Shown: positions 54,272-63,715 of the stretch, piece by piece
How the letters are laid out: every line of letters starts with the position of its first letter
Numbering within the stretch: the first letter of the stretch is position 1
Source of the DNA: Aquimarina agarilytica ZC1
Lineage (GTDB): Bacteria; Bacteroidota; Bacteroidia; Flavobacteriales; Flavobacteriaceae
NCBI RefSeq assembly: GCF_000255455.1
Contig: NZ_JH621257.1
Span: 1-64,000, forward strand
Reading direction: 5' to 3'
Length of the DNA stretch: 64,000 nucleotides
Translations under genes and position numbers: made by a program
The notes under the pieces: model-generated
Database searches by the model: none
The model's input: the letters and a program-made list of their open reading frames with translations, nothing else
What the model was told of the DNA's origin: nothing

Positions 54272-56638
54272 ATGAAACAGCAACTCTTACTGGTCTTATT
54301 TTTTTGCTTTGGCTACTTGATTTCCTTTGCTCAACAATACACAATAAGTGGAACTATTAAAGATCAAAAAAATGGAGAAACACTTTACGGAGTAAACATT
54401 ATTTTAAACAATACTACTAAAGGAACAGTGACAAATGAATATGGTTTTTTTTCCATAACCGCTCCTCAAAACACTTACACGATTAACATAAGCTATTTAG
54501 GATATCAGAGCATCCAAAAAGAAATTAACCTTAATCAAAACACTAAACTCAATATTGAATTAACAGAAGACACTGTTTCTCTCAACGAAGTGGTGGTTTC
54601 CAATAATAAAACCAATATTAAAACACCACAAATGAGTGTTAACAAACTAACTGCTAAAACTATAAAAAAAATACCTGTAGTTTTAGGAGAGGTTGATATT
54701 TTAAAAGCTATTCAATTATTACCAGGAGTAACTAATAGCGGTGAAGGAGCATCGGGCTTTAACGTCCGGGGTGGAGCTGCCGATCAAAATTTAGTGTTAT
54801 TAGATGAAGCCCCTTTATACAACACCTCACATCTTTTTGGATACTTTTCTGTGTTTAATGCCGATGCAATTAAAGATATTAAATTATACAAAGGAGGCAC
54901 TCCCGCCCAATTTGGGGGACGCATCTCTTCCATTTTAGATGCACGCCAAAAAGATGGAAATAATAAAGAATATCATTTTAATGGAGGCATCGGACTAGTT
55001 TCAAGTCGTTTGTTAGTTGAAGGTCCCACAAAAAAAGAAAAAGGTTCTTTTTTACTCGCAGGAAGAACCTCCTATGCTAATTTATTTTTAAAACTAGCCA
55101 ATATAGAAAGCCGAGTTGGCTTTTATGATATTAATGCTAAAATTTCACATCAATTCAATGATAACAATCGACTTTACCTGTCGGGTTATTTTGGAAATGA
55201 TAATTTTGAAATTGCTAATCTATTAACTAATGATTTCGGAAATAACACGCTTAACTTACGTTGGAATCACCTATTTTCTGATCAAATTTTTTCAAATTTA
55301 TCATTCATTTATAGTAAATACAATTATAAATTAGGCTTCAACTTTTTAAATTTTGAATGGGTATCTTTTATACAAAACACTAATTTAAAATATGATCTGA
55401 GCTACTATTACAGTGACAAATTAAAATTCAACTTTGGGGTAAATGGCTTGTTTTACAATTTTAATCCAGGAGAAATTAAACCCACCTCAGTAGATTCTTC
55501 CATTAATGAAGATAAACTAGATCAAAAACGTGCTTTTGAGCCCGCCGCTTACGTTAGCTTAATTCATAAAGTTACTCCAAAACTACACTTAGAATATGGT
55601 CTGCGCTACAGCCTGTTTTATAGATTAGGAGGTCAACCGCTTAACATTTACGAGAACAATCAACCGGTAAACTACAACCCAACCACTAATGTGTATAGCA
55701 GTGCAGATCCCATTGCTACCGAAAATTTTGGCAAAAGTGATGTCATTAAGTCCTTTGATGGTCTTGAACCCCGATTTGCTGCTTCATTTCAACTAAATGA
55801 CAACACTTCATTTAAGGCGAGTTACCAACGCATGAATCAGTACATCCATCTCATTTCAAACACAAACGCCCCTACTCCTTTAGATGTTTGGACACCTAGT
55901 GGGAAATTTATAAAACCACAAATTTCTGATCAATTTGCTGTCGGTTATTTTAAAAATTTAGCTGACAACAACTATTCCTTAGAAACCGAATTATATTACA
56001 AAACCACCGATAATAGAATTGATTATATTGACGGGGCAGATATTATTGCTAATAATGAAATAGAAACCGTTATTTTGAACGGAGAAACCAGAGCTTATGG
56101 TTTTGAATTATTAGTAAAAAAGAATACCGGTAAACTTACAGGCTGGTTTGCTTACACGCTTTCCAAATCGGAACAACGCACTCCTGGTAGAACTGCTACC
56201 GAAACAGGAATTAATAATGGAAATTGGTATAACACCCCATATGACCGTACACATGATTTATCAATAACAGCCATGTATACGTTATCCAAAAAGTGGAACT
56301 TTGGTACTAATTTCGTATTTCAAACAGGCCGTCCAACCACCTACCCCTCTGGACAATATCTTTTTGATGACATCACTGTACCCAACTTTACTTCCAGGTA
56401 CGACGAAAGATTACCTTCATACCATCGTTTAGACATATCGGCAACACTTACACCAACACAAAAAAGAAAACGAAAATGGAAAAGTGAATGGGTATTTGGT
56501 GTGTACAATCTTTATTTTAGAAGAAATGCTTCATCAATCAACTTTTTTGAAAATGAAGAAACTGGCTTAAATGAAGCACGAAGAATATCTATATTCGGTG
56601 CTGCCATTCCTGCAATTACCTACAACTTTAAATTTTAA
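54272..56638 (+). CDS. TonB-dependent outer-membrane receptor
   Basis: 788 residues from the ATG at 54272; an upstream in-frame TTG at 54221 gives an unlikely extension. Signal peptide MKQQLLLVLFFCFGYLISFAQ, then a CarboxypepD_reg-like domain (about 22-105: YTISGTIKDQKNGETLYGVN), plug (GFNVRGGAADQNLVLLDEAP) and a 22-strand barrel. Not a SusC: no SusD follows. Instead a DUF4249 gene lies 3 bases downstream. The ligand is unknown; the GH neighbours hint at a sugar. Confidence 0.9.
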   Translation: MKQQLLLVLFFCFGYLISFAQQYTISGTIKDQKNGETLYGVNIILNNTTKGTVTNEYGFFSITAPQNTYTINISYLGYQSIQKEINLNQNTKLNIELTEDTVSLNEVVVSNNKTNIKTPQMSVNKLTAKTIKKIPVVLGEVDILKAIQLLPGVTNSGEGASGFNVRGGAADQNLVLLDEAPLYNTSHLFGYFSVFNADAIKDIKLYKGGTPAQFGGRISSILDARQKDGNNKEYHFNGGIGLVSSRLLVEGPTKKEKGSFLLAGRTSYANLFLKLANIESRVGFYDINAKISHQFNDNNRLYLSGYFGNDNFEIANLLTNDFGNNTLNLRWNHLFSDQIFSNLSFIYSKYNYKLGFNFLNFEWVSFIQNTNLKYDLSYYYSDKLKFNFGVNGLFYNFNPGEIKPTSVDSSINEDKLDQKRAFEPAAYVSLIHKVTPKLHLEYGLRYSLFYRLGGQPLNIYENNQPVNYNPTTNVYSSADPIATENFGKSDVIKSFDGLEPRFAASFQLNDNTSFKASYQRMNQYIHLISNTNAPTPLDVWTPSGKFIKPQISDQFAVGYFKNLADNNYSLETELYYKTTDNRIDYIDGADIIANNEIETVILNGETRAYGFELLVKKNTGKLTGWFAYTLSKSEQRTPGRTATETGINNGNWYNTPYDRTHDLSITAMYTLSKKWNFGTNFVFQTGRPTTYPSGQYLFDDITVPNFTSRYDERLPSYHRLDISATLTPTQKRKRKWKSEWVFGVYNLYFRRNASSINFFENEETGLNEARRISIFGAAIPAITYNFKF

Positions 56639-56641
56639 CAC

Positions 56642-57487
56642 ATGAAAACGATATCCATATATTTCAGCTTACTTTTATTGGTATTCACATCTTGTGATGA
56701 TGTGGTAAACATAGACCTAAAAGACAACCCACCTAAATTAGTTATTGAAGCCCTTATTAATTGGGAAAAAGAAACTACTGGTAATGAACAAACTATTTTT
56801 TTAAGGGAATCTACCTCTTTTTTTAAAGAAGAAATAATAAACGCTACTGGAGCAACTGTAAGTGTTACTCATGAAAATGGAAGCGTTTTTAATTTTACGG
56901 AAACTAACCCTGGAGAATACAACACGACCGAATTTATTCCTGAAATTGACGCTACATACACCTTATCAATTACCTATAAAAATGAAGAGTATACTGCTGT
57001 AGAAAAAATGATTCCAGTAGTCCCCATCAAAAGAGTGGATCAACGTATTGAAGATATTGCTGATGAAGAAATACCCGTGGTTGTATTTTATTTTGATGAT
57101 CCTGAAACTGATAAAAACTTTTATTTAGTCAACTATTTACCCGATTTTCAAGAAAAGAAAAGCTTTGGATTTGGGCGAGACGAATTTCAAGATGGTAATG
57201 AAATAGAAATTATACTTGATAGTGAATATATTATTCCCGATAGCGATGAGGAAATAAGAGATTTTGCTAGTGGTGATATTATTGAAATCAAACTATTTGG
57301 AATTTCCCGACAGTTTCATGATTATTTTAATATACTAGCCGAACAAGCCGAACCTAACACCGGACCATTCTCCTTAGCTCCTGCAGCTGCTAATGGTAAT
57401 TGTATAAATATCACCAATCCTCAAAATAGACCTCTGGGATATTTTAGATTGAGTGAGGTAGACACCGAAATTTACACCTATAGGTAA
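56642..57487 (+). CDS. DUF4249 lipoprotein, TonB-receptor partner
   Basis: 281 residues. Lipoprotein signal MKTISIYFSLLLLVFTSCD with lipobox FTSC. The mature part is beta-rich and matches DUF4249 (KLVIEALINWEKET; YTLSITYKNEEYTA; ILAEQAEPNTGPFSLAPA). DUF4249 proteins are regularly found next to TonB-dependent receptors with a CarboxypepD_reg domain and are thought to sit over the receptor at the surface. Here the gene is 3 bases after the receptor. Confidence 0.85.
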   Translation: MKTISIYFSLLLLVFTSCDDVVNIDLKDNPPKLVIEALINWEKETTGNEQTIFLRESTSFFKEEIINATGATVSVTHENGSVFNFTETNPGEYNTTEFIPEIDATYTLSITYKNEEYTAVEKMIPVVPIKRVDQRIEDIADEEIPVVVFYFDDPETDKNFYLVNYLPDFQEKKSFGFGRDEFQDGNEIEIILDSEYIIPDSDEEIRDFASGDIIEIKLFGISRQFHDYFNILAEQAEPNTGPFSLAPAAANGNCINITNPQNRPLGYFRLSEVDTEIYTYR

Positions 57488-57570
57488 TGATCACATTTTA
57501 TTGGTCTCAAAAATAGTTAAAACTATGCACTTTAATGCATCTCGCTTTTAACTTCTAAAAATAGGACAAA

Positions 57571-57646
57571 GAGCTATTGGCAGTTAGCTTTTAGCTCTTG
57601 GCTTTTTAAATATTTATCAAATTTCTATTGCTAATAGCTAAGAGCA
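57571..57646. repeat. Imperfect AGCTATTGGC-type repeat
   Basis: GAGCTATTGGCAGTTAGC and TTTAGCTCTTGGC (57571-57602) are followed by an imperfect inverted copy, GCTAATAGCTAAGAGC (57630-57645). Degenerate repeats of GCTATTAGC-like units occur in spacers of many Bacteroidota. It sits between two convergent genes in a 242-base gap and may end both transcripts. Confidence 0.45.
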
Positions 57647-57729
57647 AAAATGGATGTTTAAAAAGATGGTAACTTTCAGTCCATAATGGTTCATTTAATC
57701 AACTTTTAGTTTCCAATTACATGCATGTA

Positions 57730-60700
57730 CTACTTCAAAAAAAACTTAAAATCAAACTCATAATCCTTTGCTTGAATACTATGTTCTGGTCTTGGAGCCG
57801 CTTTTAAACTCCATGAGTTATACCCTGCCACTCCTTGTTGCTTGTAATCCAAATTTAAAGTAAATGCCTTTAATTTTGTTAACTCACATTGATTTTCTGC
57901 TTTGTCTAAATCCGCAGTTTTATAGGGATATGTACTAAATTCAAACACACCATCCGAGCTAATTTGTAAAGTAGTCTTTGCACTTTCAAACTTAGTATAT
58001 CGCACTTCGGTTCTATTCCCGTAGGCTTGTGGAAATACATAAGAAGCACTAAAATCATTTAAGTTTTTTTCATAAACACCTACAAAAGCGCCATCATTTC
58101 GGTCTACATAATTTTCATGAGGGCCTTTACCATACCACGATACAGTTTGGAATGAGTCCCTCAATTCGGTTTGCACTCCTATTCTCGGCAGATTAGCTAA
58201 TGCTTCATTACAAGTAAATGTATTATGCATTAACACCTCTCCAGTTGGATAGATAGTATAAACACTAGTAAAAAACACTTTTTTACCTCCTAATTGGTAT
58301 TTACTAATCACTTCAACGTTCTCTCCTTTTGACTTCTTTTTAAAAGATAGTAATTGTTGATTTTGGGTGGCTTGTTTCCAAAATTTAATTGCAGGTATTC
58401 GTTGTATTACCGCTCTGTCATTATCCGTTACTGCACGCCAAAAATTTGGTTTTATAGGACTCGACAATAAACTTTTATCATCCACTGTAAAATTGGTAAC
58501 ATAACCCGAAGTGCTATTAAATTCTACTCTAAAGTTTTTACCGCTCACTTCTAATTTAGTTTTCGTTTCTGTAATAGTTAAATCACTTCCTGTTTTAGCT
58601 TGTTTTACTAAGCTTTCTTTTTTGAATGGAAATTCAAATTGCTCTGAAGCAACCACGTAACCTTTTTCCGCCCAAGCGGTATTATTTTTTTGCTTAGCAT
58701 AAACGTTTATAAAATACGCTCTCTCTTTTTTCATAGTAAAGGAAGGCAACGGAATTGTACTTATTTCAAAGGGGGCTGTATGCTCAACTGTTAACATTCC
58801 GCTTTTAATTGCTTTTCCATTTTCAATTAATTCATATGAAAAATCATATACCGAACTAGTAGTAAAAGCTGTTCTATTTTTTATAGTAAAGCTTCTTTTT
58901 TCAGGATTAAAGCTTCCAAATTCAAAAGGCTGAAACACATATTTACATTCGGACATTACTGGTTTTACCGTTTGATCGGCATTGATAATTCCGTTCAAAC
59001 AAAAGTTCCCATCATTATCTGCCTCACCAAAATAACCGCCATAAGCAAATTGCTCACAGCCCTCTTTTGTTTTTACTGCTATTCCTTGATCCATCCAATC
59101 CCAAATAAATGCCCCGGCAATTCGCGGGTGTGATCTGGCTACATCCCAAAACAATTTTAAACCTCCGTTTGAATTCCCCATGGCATGTGAATATTCACAA
59201 GTAATTACCATTTTTTCTCCTGGTTGAGATTCATCCATTTCGGCAAACTCCTCAATAGAAGGATACATACGCGAAATCATGTCGGTAAAGTCATAAGGAT
59301 CTTTTGGTGTATTTCGAGATTGCGGTGATAGTATTCCTCCATAAGATTCTGAGCCCTCGTAATGGATTAAACGTTCTGGATCATTCCATTTTAAATAACC
59401 AGCCATGGCAGAATGATTAGCCCCAGCTCCCGATTCGTTACCTAACGACCACGAAAAAATACATGGATGATTTTTATCTCTCTGGTACATTCGTACTGCT
59501 CGATCCATAAAAGTTGTTGTCCATTCTGGGTGGCTTGCCAACTCACCACCAGAACCTCGTGTCCCATGTGATTCAACATTAGCCTCATCCATTACATAAA
59601 TACCATATTGATCACATAAATCATAAAATTCCACATTATTGGGGTAATGACTACAACGAACCGCATTAAAATTATAAGCTTTTAATAGCATGATATCTTT
59701 TTTCATGTTTTCAACACTTACCGTTTTGCCTGTTTGAGCATTATGGTCATGTCTGTTTACTCCATATAATTTTACAGGCTTTCCATTGACTAAAAACACC
59801 CCTTTTTGAGTCTCGTATTTTCGAAAGCCTACTTTGGCAGATTTACTTTCAATTATATTTCCTTTATCATCTTTTAAACTTAGTACTAAAGTATATAAGT
59901 ATGGATTTTCGGCAGACCATTTTTTTGGTTGTTGTACTGGTATATTAAACACGTCGTATTTAGGATTCCAACGTTGACCATAAAAAATATTAGCTATTTT
60001 GTCTGCATTTTCTGTTTTAGAAACTACCTTAACCTTTTTATCAAATAAGGTCGCAACTAGACTATATTTTTTGGCACTAATTGATTTTGGAAATGAAACT
60101 TTTGGACTTATTTTTAAAACAGCATTGGTATACGTTTTATCTAGTTTAGTTTCTATTTTAAAATCTGAAATACTAGTCTTTGGTTCTGCTAAAAGCATAA
60201 CATCTCTATGAATTCCAGATAAATCCCAATGATCCTGAGACTCTACATAAGAACCATCGCTCCAACGAAACACTTGTAATAGCACTGTATTCTTTCCTTT
60301 TTTTAGGTATGAAGTAATATCAAATTCTGCTGGCGTTCGACTTCCTTGACTATAACCAACTTTTTTCCCATTAATCCATAGATAAAAAGCTGAAGTAACT
60401 CCTGCAAAATGAATACGAATATTCATATCCTTCCAATTAGCCGCTATTTCAAATTCTTTTTTATAAATACCTACTGGGTTTGCCGTAGGTGCTATTTTAG
60501 GCCAATCCAAATGCCCCCATGAATGTCGTTGATTGGTATATATACGTTCCCCATAACCCTGCATTTCCCAATTCATAGGCACTTTTATAGTATCCCAATT
60601 ATTGAAATTCACATCTAAAAAATTAGCTGGAACAGCTTCTATACTTTCCGAAAAATAAAACTGCCAGTCTCCATTCAATGAAGCGACACGATCACTTTTA

Positions 60701-60873
60701 GTTTTATCTCCTAGCAATGCTTTTTCTTCTGAGACAAAAGAATACATAGTAGCCCTTGGTGCTAACTTATTTATTCCTATTACTGCTGGATTTTCCCAAT
60801 CATTTTTTTGCTGTCCTATCAAAATTGTATTTGACAAGAATAAGATAATGCCTAGTACTATTAATTTTTGCAT
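57730..60873 (-). CDS. Secreted GH2 beta-galactosidase (LacZ-type)
   Basis: 1047 residues from the ATG at 60873 (the frame reaches a TTG at 60918, which is rejected because a signal peptide, MQKLIVLGIILFLSNTILIG, starts at 60873). Full LacZ domain set: sugar-binding jelly roll (about 60-230, VPMNWEMQGYG; RWSDGSYVESQDHWDLSGI), Ig-like, TIM barrel with GVNRHDH, SLGNESGAG (acid/base E480) and ITCEYSHAMGNS (nucleophile E560), and the C-terminal beta-sandwich domain 5 (SWYGKGPHENY). It probably removes terminal beta-galactose in the periplasm, possibly from agar- or carrageenan-type oligosaccharides. Confidence 0.95.
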   Translation of the reverse strand: MQKLIVLGIILFLSNTILIGQQKNDWENPAVIGINKLAPRATMYSFVSEEKALLGDKTKSDRVASLNGDWQFYFSESIEAVPANFLDVNFNNWDTIKVPMNWEMQGYGERIYTNQRHSWGHLDWPKIAPTANPVGIYKKEFEIAANWKDMNIRIHFAGVTSAFYLWINGKKVGYSQGSRTPAEFDITSYLKKGKNTVLLQVFRWSDGSYVESQDHWDLSGIHRDVMLLAEPKTSISDFKIETKLDKTYTNAVLKISPKVSFPKSISAKKYSLVATLFDKKVKVVSKTENADKIANIFYGQRWNPKYDVFNIPVQQPKKWSAENPYLYTLVLSLKDDKGNIIESKSAKVGFRKYETQKGVFLVNGKPVKLYGVNRHDHNAQTGKTVSVENMKKDIMLLKAYNFNAVRCSHYPNNVEFYDLCDQYGIYVMDEANVESHGTRGSGGELASHPEWTTTFMDRAVRMYQRDKNHPCIFSWSLGNESGAGANHSAMAGYLKWNDPERLIHYEGSESYGGILSPQSRNTPKDPYDFTDMISRMYPSIEEFAEMDESQPGEKMVITCEYSHAMGNSNGGLKLFWDVARSHPRIAGAFIWDWMDQGIAVKTKEGCEQFAYGGYFGEADNDGNFCLNGIINADQTVKPVMSECKYVFQPFEFGSFNPEKRSFTIKNRTAFTTSSVYDFSYELIENGKAIKSGMLTVEHTAPFEISTIPLPSFTMKKERAYFINVYAKQKNNTAWAEKGYVVASEQFEFPFKKESLVKQAKTGSDLTITETKTKLEVSGKNFRVEFNSTSGYVTNFTVDDKSLLSSPIKPNFWRAVTDNDRAVIQRIPAIKFWKQATQNQQLLSFKKKSKGENVEVISKYQLGGKKVFFTSVYTIYPTGEVLMHNTFTCNEALANLPRIGVQTELRDSFQTVSWYGKGPHENYVDRNDGAFVGVYEKNLNDFSASYVFPQAYGNRTEVRYTKFESAKTTLQISSDGVFEFSTYPYKTADLDKAENQCELTKLKAFTLNLDYKQQGVAGYNSWSLKAAPRPEHSIQAKDYEFDFKFFLK

Positions 60874-61288
60874 GTTTTGTATATCAAGCTTAATATCATT
60901 CGTTATACTAACATACAATAAATCATAGGTAATAAAAAAAGTAAACCAATGAAGAAAAGATTCCTTCTAGTTTATTAATCATAAGGTGTAGTAATACTAT
61001 TTAAAAACACCATTTTTCAAATTAAATACACTATTCATCTAAAATTATAATCGCTAAAACCACCTGTAAAAACAAATATTCAAAAAATGGGATAAAATAC
61101 ACTAAAAACCGATTAAATGTTTTTAAAAATAAATAAACACAAGTTAAAAATTGCTCTTAAAACAAACAAAATAAGCTTAAAATTCATAAAATAAGCATAT
61201 TATAAGTTGTTTTTCACTACATTACTCCCATAACTAGTAATTTTTTACAAATAATCACTTAGAGTAAAATTCCTACAAAAATATAATT
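60874..61288. other. 415-base divergent promoter region
   Basis: It lies between the divergent GH2 and beta-helix genes. Very AT-rich; I see no reading frame, RNA gene or clear operator. Both promoters must be here. Confidence 0.5.
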
Positions 61289-63115
61289 ATGCGGCTCAAA
61301 CATAAAAATCGACTTTTTTTTGGACTTTTGGTTTCCTTCAATTTATTAACAACTTATTCCAAAGATTTTTTTGCCAAAAGCACCTCCTACATTGATGTTA
61401 AAACCGCTATCAATTTAGCCTCAGCTGGAGACACTGTTTTTTTGCCTTCGGGCGCTAGTGATTGGGGCACCAACACCCTGTATGTCCAAGGTGGCATCTC
61501 TATTATTGGAAATGGCCCCAACAACACCATTATAAAAAGGACAAAATCCCAACGAAGACATCTTATTGTTTTTAATGGCTCCAATGGTTTGCCAAATGAG
61601 CTACATAACATTGCTTTTGAAGGCAAATACAACAATGATAATGTCTATGGAAAAGCGGTTGGTTTTTTATATGGCTGTATCAATTTTAAAGTTTCGGGGT
61701 GTAAGTTTACTGGGTTTGCAAACTGCGCATTATGCATTGGTAATTCCAATGTTCAAAAAGGAGTTGTTTTTAAAAATGAATTTATTAATAATTATTATCC
61801 TTCTATAATGAATTTTGGGTACGGCATAGCTATATACGGTGGCGGATCATGGTCTAATTTAGAGCTAGGTAGTGAAAATGCCGTTTTTATTGAAGATAAT
61901 TTTTTTTCAGGAAATCGCCATCATGTGACCTCCAATAACAATTCAAAATTTGTGTTTAGGTATAACAATGTTGTACATACCAATGCCACAAAAAACTTTA
62001 ACATGGTTGATGTTCATGGAAAAACAGATTGGGCATCGGGATCTAGAAGCTTTGAGATTTACAATAACAACTTCAGCACTTCGAAAAATTTAACCACCAA
62101 AGCGAGAACCGCTATTGGAATCAGAGGTGGTGATGGTGTTATTTTTAATAATTTATGTTACAACACAATATTTAGAACTATTGAACTTTGGAACGAAGGA
62201 TTTACTTGTGGCAAATTATCCACAAAATATCAAACCAGATCACTTCATATTTGGAATAATGAAAATCATGACGAACTTGGATCTAGAATAAATGAAGTTG
62301 TCAATAATTGTAACTTATCAATAAGGAAAAACAAAGATTATTTTATATCAAAAAAACCCAAATACACCCCATTTACTTATCCGCACCCATTGCGAAATAT
62401 TGCATTAAAAAAGCCTTCAATATCTTCTAGCAAAGACACAAATCACCCAAGCTCATTTGCAGTTGATGGAAATCTTGATCGCAATAGGTGGTGGGGAGCA
62501 AATCCATATACAGCTCCTCAATGGTTTCAAGTAGATTTAAAACGTGTACATGCCATTAATAAAATTACGGTTACCCCTTATTATGATGGAAAAAGGTATT
62601 ACTATTACAACATTGAAACATCCAAAGATGGAATTCATTGGAAAAAGATCATTCAAAAAAACAACAATATAAGTGCTGTTAAAATGGGGGACACCTACCA
62701 AATCCCAGAAGCAACACATACTAGATACGTAAAAATAAACATGACCTACAATTCTGCAAATACAGCTGTGCATCTAATTGAATTTGAAGTTTATGGCGCT
62801 CCAGCTCCGGAATTTATGAACCCATTTGCTCTTGACTCTAAAACAAAACAGCTTGCATTAAATAATTTATTAGTTTACCCCAATCCTATAAAAGACAATC
62901 AAGTCATTACTTTAAATTTTGACAACCCTTATCAACATAAAGTAGCTACTCTTAAAATTTCGGATATTGCCGGAAACATATTAAAAAAGGAAACATTTGA
63001 TATCAATATGGGTGCTAACACACAAAAAATAAATCTACCCTCATTAAACCATATATATAACATGGTTTCATTGGAAATTGGAAAAAAGACAATTCAAAAA
63101 AAACTAATTTTTTAA
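61289..63115 (+). CDS. Secreted beta-helix protein with F5/8C domain and T9SS sorting domain
   Basis: 608 residues, hydrophobic N-terminus (signal). Residues 30-340 look like a right-handed parallel beta-helix (repeated short strands; SIIGNGPNNTIIKRTKSQ; IEDNFFSGNRHHVTSNNNSK), the fold of pectate lyases and many polysaccharide lyases or hydrolases. Residues 370-505 are an F5/8 type C (CBM32-like) domain (NIALKKPSISSSKDTNHPSS...VHLIEFEVYG). Residues 530-608 are a type A T9SS sorting domain (VYPNPIKDNQ). Catalytic residues cannot be assigned. Its stop overlaps by 12 bases the convergent barrel gene. It may act on a surface glycan or algal acidic polysaccharide. Confidence 0.82.
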   Translation: MRLKHKNRLFFGLLVSFNLLTTYSKDFFAKSTSYIDVKTAINLASAGDTVFLPSGASDWGTNTLYVQGGISIIGNGPNNTIIKRTKSQRRHLIVFNGSNGLPNELHNIAFEGKYNNDNVYGKAVGFLYGCINFKVSGCKFTGFANCALCIGNSNVQKGVVFKNEFINNYYPSIMNFGYGIAIYGGGSWSNLELGSENAVFIEDNFFSGNRHHVTSNNNSKFVFRYNNVVHTNATKNFNMVDVHGKTDWASGSRSFEIYNNNFSTSKNLTTKARTAIGIRGGDGVIFNNLCYNTIFRTIELWNEGFTCGKLSTKYQTRSLHIWNNENHDELGSRINEVVNNCNLSIRKNKDYFISKKPKYTPFTYPHPLRNIALKKPSISSSKDTNHPSSFAVDGNLDRNRWWGANPYTAPQWFQVDLKRVHAINKITVTPYYDGKRYYYYNIETSKDGIHWKKIIQKNNNISAVKMGDTYQIPEATHTRYVKINMTYNSANTAVHLIEFEVYGAPAPEFMNPFALDSKTKQLALNNLLVYPNPIKDNQVITLNFDNPYQHKVATLKISDIAGNILKKETFDINMGANTQKINLPSLNHIYNMVSLEIGKKTIQKKLIF

Positions 63116-63709
63116 ATAATAAAGCACTCCAAATTCAAATTGATAATAATTATTGCTAGAAGCCTTATTAGATACTGATATTTTTGGTGTAACCTGTAAA
63201 TTTAAGTCTAGTTGTTTTCCTATTGGATAATTAATTCCTCCTCCTATATTAACAGTTATATTGGTAAGGTCATTAAAAAAACTAACACCAGGTCCAATAG
63301 TTCCATACATAGATACTTTTTTTATTCTTTTTGAACTATAAGATGGTTCATTATATAAAAAGTAATACTTATACATAGCATCAATCCCAAAAAAATCAAT
63401 ATCCTTAGTAGGAAATCCATTATTAAACTTTTTATTGGTTTTAAACCTGTTAAGTAAGGTTTTCAATTCAAGCCCATGTTTGGCATTCATTTTTTTCTCT
63501 ACAGAAAATTTAAAAGGCCTTGAAAAACTGTAATTCGTTTTAAAATTAAATAAACCATCATTACTAAGTCCTGAATCATTAATAGCATTTAAGCCAACAC
63601 CTAAAATCCAAACTCGATCCCTACTACTTTGAGCATTTACCTCACCTACTAATAAAAATAGTAGCATAAAAAAATTCCACACTAGCATTTTTGTAAAATA
63701 ATTCATCAT
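63104..63709 (-). CDS. Outer-membrane barrel protein beside a Wzc-type kinase
   Basis: 201 residues. Signal (MMNYFTKMLVWNFFMLLFLLVGEVNAQ region, cleavage after NAQ), then a short barrel (WILGVGLNAINDSGLSND; YGTIGPGVSFFNDL; FGVLYYLKN at the C-terminus). Similar small barrels follow exopolysaccharide tyrosine kinases in flavobacterial capsule loci. It is 6 bases downstream of that kinase gene, so co-transcribed. Confidence 0.7.
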   Translation of the reverse strand: MMNYFTKMLVWNFFMLLFLLVGEVNAQSSRDRVWILGVGLNAINDSGLSNDGLFNFKTNYSFSRPFKFSVEKKMNAKHGLELKTLLNRFKTNKKFNNGFPTKDIDFFGIDAMYKYYFLYNEPSYSSKRIKKVSMYGTIGPGVSFFNDLTNITVNIGGGINYPIGKQLDLNLQVTPKISVSNKASSNNYYQFEFGVLYYLKN

Positions 63710-63715
63710 TGTTTT

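Noticed and set aside
54272-57487. SusC/SusD pair
   Set aside because: The receptor is followed by a DUF4249 protein, not by a SusD-type helical lipoprotein.
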